The translations under genes and the position numbers were made by a program. Below the pieces are notes generated by a model that searched no databases, was not told the DNA's origin, and worked only from the letters and a program-made list of their open reading frames with translations. A stretch of DNA of 64,000 nucleotides from Siphonodentalium dalli (lineage: Eukaryota > Mollusca > Scaphopoda > Gadilida > Siphonodentaliidae), in contig CP136062.1 in assembly GCA_032622095.1 (NCBI GenBank), positions 11,563,710 through 11,627,709 on the forward strand, read 5' to 3'. Each line of letters starts with the position of its first letter. The stretch's first letter is position 1. Positions 23,468 through 34,420 of this stretch are shown here, piece after piece.

Positions 23468-24446
23468 TAGTTGGTACTGGGCGTACGCACTCGATGCTGG
23501 GAGAGCATTGGATCTGCAATACTGTTAAACGAAAAATAAGTTTCTAAAAATATATCATGACCCCGACACACACTTTGAACTTTGAACTCGTCTTCCCAAG
23601 CCACATATGTAGCGATTGGATAATCGCGTTTGCCTTAACCAATCAGAATCAACGTTGCTCACAGACGGTTGTTAGGCAAGTGATGCTATTCAAACAAAGT
23701 TGAAAATCGCCACCTCGGATTATTATTTCCACGAATTACCAACTACAACACACGCGTTGGGCGAGAAAAAAACTGCTTACATTATGATATACAAGGTGAG
23801 TACATGTACATGATCATTATCGGGTGTAGGATGTACCATGGTACGCCTTGTTTGGCCGCGAATGTAACAAATTCACCAATTCCAGCCAATTCCCAGGCGA
23901 TGGCAGACTGTCTCTTGAAGTTGACCGTTGACTCCAAGTTTAGTGACTCGGGTTCAAAGTCATAATTCCACGATTCACTCTTGCAACAAATTTAGAAATT
24001 ACAATTTGAACGAATCAAGCATCTACTTCATTTGTGATTATACTTGCGAGTACTGTGTTACGTACACAGCTACAAAATTAAATTGTGAACACAGTTTTGT
24101 TAAAGGTGTCATTACCTGCGACCAGAAATTATTTAGACAGAACGGAAGCGATCGAATTCTCGCATTGTTGACTTTTCGAATGATAGAACACTGACACACG
24201 GCGATGGTAAAATGGTTTTCACGGTGATAATCCTGATGAGAAAGTATGGAATAATACAATAAGTCTGCCGTACACAACACTGACTACAGTACAGTACAGA
24301 CTACATTACCGTTTATTAATATAAGTTATAACAATTTGTAACTTTGTTTTCAGTTTTGAAATGAAACTTGTCAGAGTAAACTAAAACTGGTATTATTATT
24401 AACCATTCTGCAATACCAAATGGCCTCACCTTCACACTACTAGTAT

Positions 24447-24775
24447 GGCTGAAGGGGTCACTCTCACCAAAAAAGTGCTGTTCAAAGGGTACACAGGGTT
24501 TGAAAATGTGCTGAAGGGTACACAGGGTTTGTGATCGGCACGAACACCACTACTTAAATTGTGTTTATGAAAGTCTGGCGCCCATTAGCAGTTTGTTTTC
24601 AGTACATTTTAATATTCATTGGAACGTAAACAATTATTCTCTAACAGAAATCATGGCAGTTACGAAAACTGAATGTCCTTTAGAACGACATTTCAAACAA
24701 TGTGTACCCTTCAGCACATTTTGAAAATCCTGTGTACCCTTCAGCACTTTGTTTGGTGAGAGTGACCCCTTCAAC
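24447..24775. mobile_element. 329-bp MITE with 8-bp duplication and known empty site
   Basis: The element is flanked by ACTAGTAT on both sides (24439-24446 and 24776-24783). Copy A has the same spot with a single ACTAGTAT (near 11485) and no insertion. Inverted termini: GGCTGAAGGGGTCACTCTC on the left, GTTGAAGGGGTCACTCTC from the right end, continuing through ACCAAA. Subterminal GTGTACCCTTCAGCAC words are repeated and inverted. There is no transposase. The 8-bp duplication fits hAT, P or Merlin-like mobilisation. Confidence 0.95.
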
Positions 24776-26059
24776 ACTAGTATGTTTATACACTTCATCT
24801 TCAAGTTAATCATGATACCAAGGAAATATCGTACGTAGCGGGAATTGTCTTGGATCCAGTTATTATTTTTTTAAACTTTCATCCTAATAGTTGTAATATT
24901 ATAATAGTCTCTCTGACACTCATGAGTCATGTATGAACATTATTATTTTTCGCTCAGTTTTAAATTTACGCAGCTACAGATACAGTTCTTAATCGATGTT
25001 GAATATATATTTGAGAACCGCCATGCACAACATACATGTAATGAGTACCGACTACCGGTACATATACAAAGGCCAAAAAAAATTCCATGTTTTGACTGAC
25101 CAAAATCCATGTTTAGGACCTCAAACCTATTTTTTTTTTCCTCGACAGCGATAATTTTTTTGCCGAATTTTACCGTTACACACTTTTGCCTCTTCCTGTT
25201 TAAATACAAAACAAAATTTCTAACACAAGTCCATTGTGAAAACACTATGCATTAAACCGAAACAACTATCATGCAAGCCTTCCATCATGATCAGTTAACC
25301 ATGCATTTTTTCGCTTTCCCCATGTACATGTATGCCTATCCATGTGTAAGCTGAGATATAAAAATGGATTAACTTACTGAATGCGAAATCGCTACCATAC
25401 ATGATTTGTGGTTATGTTAAAACCCAATTGGTCTGTCTTTCAATTCTTTTATTGTTTAGTCAGCTAACGATCAGTGAGAGCAAGTACAATTACATTGTTC
25501 TCCTTTCGTTTCACACAAGCTGACACCAGTAGAACTTTTCTCAAAGTAAATTTATCTTCTCATGTGCATGGTCAGTGGCTCAGTGAACACTGATCCCAAG
25601 TGACAAGCCACTGTTCATCGCAGTCACTAGTACCATGGAAACGTACATGTTAAAACTCAATCATTTTAAGTTACTTGTACCGCTGCAAACTTTAAAAGCT
25701 TGAAAGATATATGTCTTATTAGCATCATAGTAGCAACTGTTTAAGTAATGGTTCCCATCACAGAACACATGGCCAACGCTGATAACCCTCAAGCATATTT
25801 GGCAAAAAATAATAATACCTGTGGAATTGTGGGATAGACATATGTCCAGTTAAACTTTTCACATGCCCATAATTTAACTGATGGGAAAGGTTATAAATAT
25901 ACCTTCGATCAACCTATATACCTTAATCAACTATTACAGTGACCGTGAACATTTTGACAAGTGCAAATTTTGGCACATATATCGTCGGTCTGCGAACAAA
26001 ATATTGCCAGTAATTATAGGTGTTGGAGCAATAGCTCCCTTTTCCTGGGATAGACTTGG

Positions 26060-26132
26060 CCAATGCATTCTCTTTTATATTAGTAGGTGAGGTGCCATAT
26101 TGGCGACTCGCATATATAAGAGAATGCATTGG
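26060..26132. repeat. Inverted repeat hairpin (B)
   Basis: Perfect 15-bp arms, CCAATGCATTCTCTT and AAGAGAATGCATTGG, with a 43-base spacer. It is the counterpart of the hairpin at 12699-12784. Confidence 0.85.
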
Positions 26133-27129
26133 CACAGGGATTTTGCAAAATTTCAGGAAGCTCCAGTCAGGAAAGGGTTAATGAATAGCATCAGCTATGA
26201 AGTAGTATCAGCTTAGAAAATAATATATGTAGGAAAATTAATACACAGGGGTACTGTAACGTGACCCATGGATTGTCGTGGGATAGGTGCTGTGTTTATC
26301 AGATGATTTTAAAGTGGCACTAATAATTAGCAATAAAGAGTGTTTGTCATCAGCTTAGAATATATGTAGGGGGAACTGTCTCAGGTGTCTCATGGAATAG
26401 GTGCGGCAAATCAAAGAGACACTAATAATTAGCTTGGATGACTTGTGAGCAAAATAACTATTTAACCCTCATTAAAGCAAACTCCTGGTATCCCAGCTAC
26501 AGTAGTAGTTACTACTGTTTATTTTTAATGTTGACAACAATGCTTTTAGATGTCAGCAAAAAATTACATGGTTGTACTCGGTAGTTCAAACTGCTTGGCA
26601 TAAAAAAGGACTGTTAGTCGTTCCTTTTATTTAACCTGATCAATTGATATTTAGTTGTGCAACCACACTTGTTAAAATCATGTCTGTATTGTGTATGTAT
26701 TATTGTATACTTAAAGTGTTTTATTTTCTATTTTCAGGGATATTATGGATCTACATCCTGCTTATCACACATATAACTATATAACTATATCAACTATCAG
26801 AAGTTCAACTCTGTGATCACTGATCTGACATTTACTGGTTCTGAATACATTTTGAAAAGGCATCAGACAATATTTTTGGACAGGTGTAAAATTAAAATCA
26901 CAATCAGAGATTAAATGGAACTGTTGTATCCTGACTATGATGATACAAATGTCAAATCCACTATTTTCTGTGTGCTCTCTTCTTGGAATGTTATTCACAC
27001 ACAAAGACAATATCAACACCAAGGACACAAACTTTTAATAACTTGCAACTTCAGCTTCCTTATAATACTACTAGAAAAGGAAATGATGAGAAAATTTGGG
27101 GCGCCGTTCCTCTATTTATCCCCTATTTG

Positions 27130-27555
27130 CAGATCTCCTCGTGGCTAAGAGATATCTCCTCGTGAATTAAGAGATATCTCCTAGCGATTTAGAGATATCT
27201 CCTCGCGAATTAAGAGATATCTGCTAGCAATTTAGAGATATCTCTTAATCGACATGATCGAGGAGATATCTCCTCGCGAATTAAGAGTTATCTCTAAATC
27301 ACTAAGAGATATCTCCTCGCGAATTAAGAGATATCTCCAATTCATTAGCAGATATCTCTTAATTCGCGAGGAGATATCTCTTAGTGGCATGATTTAGAGA
27401 TATCTCTTATTCGCGAGGAGATATCTCTTAGTGATTTAGAGATATCTCTTAATTCGCGAGCAGATATCTCTTAGCCACGAGGAGATATCTCTTAGTACTG
27501 CTGAATTAAGAGATATCTCCTCGGCCGCTAAGAGATATCTCCAATTCGGCAGTGT
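27130..27555. repeat. Left AGAGATATCT array of the foldback element
   Basis: About 18 units of AGAGATATCTCCTCGCGAAT type. The AGATATCT core is palindromic, so arrays in either orientation look alike. Spacers such as GAATTAAG and GTGATTTAG alternate. Confidence 0.9.
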
Positions 27556-27751
27556 TGACTGGAACAGGCTTAAAATGAAGGATCCCTCAATAGCACTCAA
27601 TGATGCTAGTTATAGAACAGCGAGAGCACGTGGCGTTGTTTATAAACAGAGGGTCGGACATTCTCCGGGTATTACAATACGTTGCCCTGCCTTGCGTAAT
27701 GTAAACATGTCATCCCATTAAACAGTGATGGTGGGTCTTATAATAACTTTG

Positions 27752-27874
27752 AAAAAAAGGGGCCACCGCAATTGTTGGTATGGCTTATGCAACAATGGCA
27801 GTAAGAAATGTGAGGAAAATCACTTGGAAAATGTTACTTTGACGCCCTTTCCTAAGCTAAAATCAAACAGATAA
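27752..27874 (+). pseudogene. THAP-type zinc finger remnant
   Basis: A 40-codon open stretch encodes KKRGHRNCWYGLCNN... and ends ...TPFPKLKSNR before a stop. It has the first half of a THAP domain: C-x4-C at the start (residues 8 and 13) and the FPK motif about 20 residues later. The conserved tryptophan and the second C-x2-H pair are missing, and a stop lies directly upstream, so it is truncated at both ends. THAP domains are the DNA-binding part of P-superfamily transposases and of many host proteins. Its position in the spacer of the foldback element suggests a transposase relic. A captured host exon is the alternative. Confidence 0.4.
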
Positions 27875-28554
27875 AATATGTATTTATGGATTAATTAGTT
27901 GTTGCTGAAACGAGAAATTAACTGTGGATACCGTTAAAATTGGACATATATATGCAGCAAGTATTTTGTGCGTGTCCTTAGCCCCACTAAGGAGTTCCCG
28001 GACCCAATTCCTGTCACATTGTGACATATTTGTATAGACGCCAGACAGATGAAAATGACTGTCAAATGATGTGTTATCAAATCGAAAAATACGACTGGAT
28101 TCACAAAATTCGAACAGTGTTACTATAGTGTCAAGTGATATAGTACTATAATTATATAGGTACAATGTATAGGTGCATGCAAAAACACGAGAACATGTAT
28201 ACAGGCCCTGTAAGTAACGTGATGCCACAGAAACTCTTATGTCGCCAGACCTGCATGCATATGGGAAGCCAAATTGACCATCGACCGTGTAGCTCAACGA
28301 TGATACTACGAACACAGCATCCGCCTTATATAAACGGAATAATGATATTCTCCCCAAATCCAAGCGGTAAATAAAATATATACTCTGCTACAGTCCAAAT
28401 CATTATACTCTGTTCATTTAATAGGTTCTGTTGCACATGCACAAATATATCGTGTGTGCTCGCCCTTCTGCGATAACGAAATGAACCCATAAAATATTCA
28501 CAATGGCTGGCAAAAAAAGCACTTGCTGGGGGAGAGATTCTTAATTCAAAACTG
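27875..28554. other. Spacer of the foldback element
   Basis: About 0.7 kb of non-repetitive sequence. A 159-codon minus-strand frame (27884-28363) is the longest here. It has no recognisable motif and is not annotated as a gene. Confidence 0.5.
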
Positions 28555-29055
28555 AATAAGATATATCTCCTCGGTCACGAAGAGATATCTCCAATTCAGC
28601 ACTACTAAGAGATATCTCCTCGTGGCTAAGAGATATCTCCTCGTGAATTAAGAGATATCTCCTAGCGATTTAGAGATATCTCCTCGCGAATTAAGAGATA
28701 TCTCTAAATCATGCTACTAAGAGATATCTCCTCGCGAATTAAGAGATATCTGCTAATGAATTGGAGATATCTCTTAATTCGCGAGGAGATATCTCTTAGT
28801 CATTTGGAGATATCTCTTAGTGATCGAGGAGATATCTCTTAATTCAGAAGCCTAGGAGATATCTCCTCGTGGCTAAGAGATATCTCCTCGTGAATTACGA
28901 GATATCTGCTTGTGATTTAGAGATATCTCCTCGCGAATTAAGAGATATCTCCTTGGCAATTGGAGATATCTCCATAACAATTGGAGATATCTCTTAATGA
29001 ATTGGAGATATCGCCTAATGAATTGGAGATATCTCCAAATGAATTGGAGATATCT
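28555..29055. repeat. Right AGAGATATCT array of the foldback element
   Basis: About 20 units, the mirror of the left array in overall layout. Several units in the last part share the spacer AATGAATTGG. Confidence 0.9.
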
Positions 29056-29645
29056 CTAAATAGGGGATAAATAGAGGATAACAGAAAATACATCATCTAT
29101 TCTAATTTATATTGGAGGTAGTCATGTGTGCAATGGATACTTTTGGGGTGGAGGCATACATGTGTAATATGATTATATGTGCACACGGTATAGTGATTCT
29201 TGACCTGAGGTAACAAGGAATTCACTCCAGGAATCTGATGTGTAGTTATTTATTCAGTGCAAAACATCTTATGAAAGTACAGGGTATTGATCCACTTGTT
29301 CTAAGGAACATATACACTGCTTCAATTCTGGAGAATGTAAATCTTGTTCTATTACGTTTGGAAAGTGTCATAATTTACACTTGAATGTGGCTGTACAATG
29401 TACATATATGTCTAACAGAAAGTGTAATGAAATGACATGAAGATTCCTGGGTGATGTGATTGCCTTCTGATTAATAAAATATTGGGCCAACAGTATGATC
29501 ATATTATTTTGAACTAAATCCAAATTCACCAATAAGCAATATATTGTTATTAGAATGAGATACTGCCATCATACCGGTTGGTATTTTTTCATTCTTGCCA
29601 CATTTGTCATGTTCCAGGGATCAGGGTGTGCAATAAAGAGAGGAT

Positions 29646-29772
29646 CTACAACGAGTCCCCAGTTTATAGCGGAAATTAGAACTGGACGAGCCTTTGTTGA
29701 GGTCCTGACCTAATGTAGTGGACGAGTTTTGTAAATTCCACTATAGCCTATACTCTGGGGACGAGTTATAGG
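29646..29772. repeat. Near-palindromic hairpin, family 1 (copy in B)
   Basis: The counterpart of 14512-14654, with ~20 bases of the left arm deleted. The outer arms CTACAACGAGTCCCCAG and CTGGGGACGAGTTATAG pair better than in A. Confidence 0.75.
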
Positions 29773-30304
29773 TTATATTTATTACATGATCTAAAGCCTC
29801 GACAAAACCTACTTAAATCAACAAATGGGACGCTAAACTAACATCGGCTTCTATAAGACATGGGATGATTTTTCATGTAACTGTTCAATGTTTGCGCGTG
29901 TAAAGAAATAGTCCCAGATAAATAAAGACACTTTGGTGTATTTAATGGTGTATATATAATGACATAACTTTTCAAACTCTTCATGATTATAGCTGGTTGG
30001 AAAAATATTGGAAGGCATAATATATGGAGTGTAAATAGAAGACAGACCGGAAGTCAAGTGTCACCTGGCACTATTTCCTGTTGTTCGTTTAATATCACAA
30101 TTTATCACATAATTAACTCACAAAACCAGGTTCATAATTATTGGTAAGACACACATGTAATATTAGCACGTGCGATGACGTCACGCCATTATTTAAACGA
30201 CTTGCGATTGCTGACGTTTATGATAGTTTTATTCGATGAATACTTCACGTTGCTTCGCGTTTATTTGATCATGTGATAAAATGTATATCAAACTCATTCT
30301 ACTT

Positions 30305-30402
30305 TATACGTAATTTATCAACCTCATCCACTAAATTCTATTTGAGTCTCGGTGAACCTCGGCTCAAATCGAATTTAGTTATCTCGATTGATAGATTCCG
30401 TA
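30305..30402 (+). repeat. Near-palindromic hairpin, family 2 (copy in B)
   Basis: The same structure as 15186-15285 with a few substitutions and a shorter left arm. Confidence 0.8.
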
Positions 30403-31632
30403 CAAAATATAAACTAATGTGAGATCCTCTACATAGAAATATTTACTATAATTTTGCCTTACATACATCAGGGTACATGTACTACTATAGCTATATAAGT
30501 TCGTGAAACATGACTGCAAACAGCAATTATTATGTTCAATTAGACACTCAAAGAAAGAACATACATCGGTGCTATGGCCCCAAGTTTATGAAACTCCCGC
30601 GATCCCATAACAATAACGCATGAGGTATTTCACTGTTCGTGTAGAAAATTGTGCTATCTTTGCGCATTTGCACTCATATGGTAAACTGACGACAGGAAGA
30701 CACATAATCAGTTGTGTGTATATATTGCATACCAACGTTTCATATTGATATACCGGTAGTGGCACATGCGTCCATATGCTTGCGATATACACGAAGGCAA
30801 GAGTCTGCTAATTTGGTCATTTCTATTCTTAACAATGTGTTCCAGATGTTTCAATATTTTGGGAGGTGTGTCCACACGGTTGTGACGTTGATGAACACGT
30901 CCTGGCATATGGACTGAAAGATCCTTTATTGATGCAGTAGTGCTGTGGAAAATGATTGACGTATTTACTCAGTATAACCAAAATAAAACTACAGCTCTAG
31001 CATCGGGGCAGTCTAGTAATAACTAGACCAAGGTTTCCTTACAGTCAACTCTCAACGTAAGTTGAAAGTAATGAAAGTTAGGTCTAGTTTTAATAAGACT
31101 GGCATCGTGGTATAGCAGTAATTGGTAGCAGTGTTCTCAGCTCTACTTGGTATGATTGTGATTTAATATTGACGGTTTTTGGTGTCAGTTATATTTAAGC
31201 AGGTACCTGTAGCTACAAGCAATTGCATTAAAATCCGAAAAAAATTCAGTTTCAAACTGACAATTTCACGATTCCATTGCACATGCAGGAACAGACACAT
31301 TGCAAAGATGTTAAGATGCGGCGTGGACTTCCGGAATGTTTATGAAATTCTGTGCGATCGTAGAAGTGTATTTGACAGGTCAAGCTATCATTACGTTATT
31401 GCACTTGTCAGATAAACTGACGACACGAGCACACACATGCGGTTTTGTTTATTTCATACCAAGCGAGTGATATTGATATGGTGGCAAGTTCTTTCATATG
31501 CTTGCGACATACAATATGGAAATAGTCTGCCTACCCATTAGTGGTAGGAAGTTAAATGGTGGCTATTACTTAATTTCACAATGCGCTCCATAGTTGGGTA
31601 TGTCGATATTCCAGAAGGGACGCCCATATGGT

Positions 31633-32084
31633 TGCGACATTGATCAACTCAGACTGAAAATCCTTTATTGGTGTACCAGCGCAGTGTGAAAATGGGTGAT
31701 GTGAGAGCGCATTAAAATATATAATACGATCTTAGACTTGTGACATAACCAGCAATTGTGTACAGTGTTCTCAACGCTACCTGCTATTAGAGTTTTGATG
31801 CTGATAGTGCATGGTGTCTATTAAATTTAACAATTTCATGACTTGAGTTTCCGGAAATATTACGAAAAACCCTGTGCCAACGCATTCTCTTACATATACG
31901 AGGCTTCATATATAAGGGAAGGCACTGGAACATGGTCTTTAATACCACAACAGTGCAGCTCCCAGCATTAAAAGGATAAACAAATATTGCAGGAAAAATA
32001 CAAACAGTCACTAAAATACTTAAAATTTCCAGGTTGTGTGATTAAATCTATGAGTTATAATCGTTATATGTATTTGACACTTTC
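31633..32084. other. Continuation of copy B and junction to the LINE
   Basis: About 31633-31800 continues the second internal block of copy B, which parallels 30900-31200. Around 31871-31931 lies an inverted, diverged copy of the 26060 hairpin. The exact end of copy B and the exact start of the LINE cannot be placed by eye. Confidence 0.5.
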
Positions 32085-32336
32085 GTGGAAGAAACCGTGT
32101 TGAGCAACATCCATAATGCACCTCGCATTCTCCGTGGTGGAAAGTACGATGGTCCCGTCTCGGCACGTATAAATGTTCATGTTCATGATTTTGAAGAAGC
32201 CCTGGATACCGATTTCTGGCCAGAGTCTGTATTTTGTAGACCCTGGCTTTCTAAGAGTTCATTCGGCGACAGACGTCCAGCAACAAATAATGTCCGTTTT
32301 AACCGTCAGTCAAATCGGTTTGGAGAGGATGCTTGA
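32085..32336 (+). pseudogene. Possible end of LINE ORF1
   Basis: An open frame of 83 codons just upstream of the endonuclease. It has VSARINVHVHDFEEALDTD followed by FWPESVFCRPW, which resembles the C-terminal part of ORF1 proteins of some LINEs. No RRM or zinc knuckle is visible because the 5' part is missing or unreadable. The assignment rests mostly on its place just before the endonuclease. Confidence 0.3.
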
Positions 32337-32401
32337 TATCCCAAATGTTGTAGTAATTTCTTCATTTTCAGATCTACAATATTCCTAATGCATGGCACAA
32401 A

Positions 32402-33694
32402 ATGATTCGCACTGATAAACATAGTATTGTGTATAAGAACTCACACAAACGTAGGTCTTTTGCACTGTCAATTTGTATTTGTATAGTCGTGATGTTGAAT
32501 ATCGTCACGTGGAACGCCACTGGGGCGATGGGTAGCAGCAGCTACATGTCAGATCTACTTGCAAATCAGGAGGTGGACTTTTTTGGAATCAGCGAGCATT
32601 GGCTCCACAATCACAATGTACACATACTTGATACTATTAGCAACAATTACCGGTACCACGCAGTGTGTGATTTCTCACATAGACTACCCATGCAGAGGGG
32701 GCGTGACAAGGGTGGTGTAGCGATTTTCTGGCACAGAAGGCTGGATAGCGCTGTCTCAATACTTGACCTAAATGACGATAGACTATGTGGTATTCAATTA
32801 CAGTTAGATACCTTGCAATACATTTATATTATACAGGTCTATCTGCCCTCAACGAACTACACAGTCGCATTTTATCGTGACTATTTAAATAAGCTGGACA
32901 TTACGATTGATTATTACTCATCTATGGGTACAGTTATTGTCATGGGTGATTTTAACGGCAATATCCAGAAATCGGATGCCAGAAATCGCAGTTTCAAGAA
33001 ACTTATCGCACGTAGGAAACTCGTTTCTGTGAATCAGTCTGATCCGGTCACACGTTTGGTTGCTACACACATTCCAGCTTCTGCAGCAAGCGATTCAGGC
33101 ACCACGATCGATCATATATTTATACACAAATCAAATCTGCACCGTGTAAACGAACTAAGAGTCATCGACGACTCTGCCACTGATTATTCCAACCACCGTC
33201 CTATCAAAATGCTCATCGAACTAGGTAATCACCGCACTCGTCCAAATTCCGAGCGATGCACTGTCAACTGGAAGAAGTTTTTATCTTCAGAATCTTCAAT
33301 GGCTGGTTATCAAAATTGTGACGATGAACTTCTACCCAATAGTCCCATTACGGACTCTGCTAGTCTTGATAAATATTACTCAGGCATTATCGAAGCTATT
33401 AATTCTGCGTCGTCAATCTTCATTCCAAAAAAAATGTACAAATCGCACGTTAAACCATACTGGAATGAAAAGCTGAAGGAATTTCATAATCAAATGCGCA
33501 ACTTCAAACGTATATGGAACGTTGAAGGTCGCCCAAGAGGTCAGGATCACCTCTCGTATGCCCAATATAAAGCAGCGAAGTGTGCGTTCCGCAAGGAACT
33601 ACGACATAGCAACTTGAAATTCTTGTCAAGCCAAAACGACCAAGTTGACAATGCTGCGGAAATCAACCAAGAGCACTTTTTTTCGGTTATTTAA
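32402..33694 (+). pseudogene. LINE ORF2, AP-type endonuclease domain
   Basis: The endonuclease nicks target DNA to prime reverse transcription in non-LTR retrotransposons. The conserved part starts at residue 31 (MLNIVTWNATG), so the first ~30 residues may not be part of the protein. Visible catalytic landmarks: N38 in TWN, E65 in ISEHW, VYLPS at 146-150, GDFNG at 182-186, TIDHIF at 235-240 and SNHRP at 263-267 with the active-site histidine. The domain looks intact. The frame is broken afterwards by a shift in the T run near 33676-33683 and a second one near 33725, after which RT coding resumes. The copy is therefore not functional as read. Confidence 0.92.
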
Positions 33695-33729
33695 CCAAAA
33701 CAAATCTAGAACTGGGCAACTAATAATAA

Positions 33730-34420
33730 CTTCTTCGAGGTTGACAATGCTATGCTTCGTAATCCAGAAGAAATCACAACTGCGTGGGCTGAGTATTATG
33801 AACGATTATATTGCCAACTTGAGTCGGACGCATTCGATCATCATCATTACGATTGTGTCAATAATTCAGTTGAAGACATTGCATCTAACATAAACACACA
33901 TGGTGTCTCTACCCCACTTGATAAACATATGTTATATCCTATTTCTATTCAGGAGCTAAAGGAAATTCTCAAGTCAATGAATATGGGGAAAGCTCCTGGT
34001 CCGGACATGATATGTTACGAGCACATTGTGTATGGAGGCGAGTCGTTACATGAACGGTTAGCGTACGTCTTGAACAAAATGCTAGATCTACAACATATAC
34101 CCGCTATGGCAAAATCTGGCCTGATGGTTTCCCTGTATAAGGGGGGTGATAAATTCGACAGCTACAGGGCAATAACTCTTCTACCAGTTCTGTATAAGAC
34201 ACTAGAAAAAATAATGTTGTCTCGCATGGAACGCAATACGCCAAATCTAATTAAAGTTCACCCCCTTCAAAACGGTTTTCAGAAAAATGTCAGTTGTCTT
34301 ATGTCGTCATATGTATTGCATGAAAGCATGAATTTCACAAAAGAACAACAGTCTAAACTATTCGCCTGCTTCTTGGATGTACATAAGGCATTCGACACAG
34401 TATGGATCAACGGCTTATTG
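33730..34420 (+). pseudogene. LINE ORF2, reverse transcriptase N-terminal half
   Basis: This continues the polyprotein in another frame. RT landmarks from the ATG at 33752: GKAPGPD at residues 79-85, SYRAITLLP at about 137-145 (motif 2), and FLDVHKAFDTVW at 207-218 (motif A with the first catalytic aspartate). The reading frame is cut right after INGLLL at about 34420 by the insertion 34421-36328. The 53 codons that follow in this frame belong to the insertion. Confidence 0.9.

Larger units (their letters stand above)
27096..29077. mobile_element. Foldback element with AGAGATATCT arrays and a THAP-like fragment
   Basis: It interrupts text that is continuous in copy A at about 13950. The left end CCTCTATTTATCCCCTATTT (27109-27128) is mirrored perfectly at 29058-29077. 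To its left, 27097-27108 carries GGGGCGCCGTT, which has no partner at the right end, so that terminus seems to have lost about 15 bases. Arrays of a ~22-bp unit around AGAGATATCTCCTCGCGAAT lie on both sides (27130-27555 and 28555-29055) in mixed and inverted orientations around a ~1-kb spacer. No clean target duplication is visible. The structure recalls Galileo-type foldback members of the P superfamily. Confidence 0.85.
23424..31632 (+). repeat. Long dispersed repeat, copy B (8.2 kb with insertions)
   Basis: Collinear with copy A (10500-16376) from the terminal hairpin on. B also keeps the second diverged internal block beyond the point where A stops, so the true repeat probably reaches about 31800, just before the LINE. 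B carries two insertions that A lacks: the 329-bp MITE and the ~2-kb foldback element. It retains ~155 bp (about 31235-31390) that A has lost. Reading frames shared with A carry amino-acid-changing differences without an excess of silent ones, so a protein gene is unlikely. Confidence 0.85.

Noticed and set aside
27884-28363. 159-codon minus-strand frame in the foldback spacer
   Set aside because: No motif, no splice or promoter context, and it is antisense to a spacer that begins with the THAP-like remnant; probably chance.
15469-30792. Matching 68-codon minus-strand frames in copies A (15469-15675) and B (30586-30792)
   Set aside because: Similarity follows from the repeat. The differences seen are nearly all amino-acid-changing, which argues against a selected protein.
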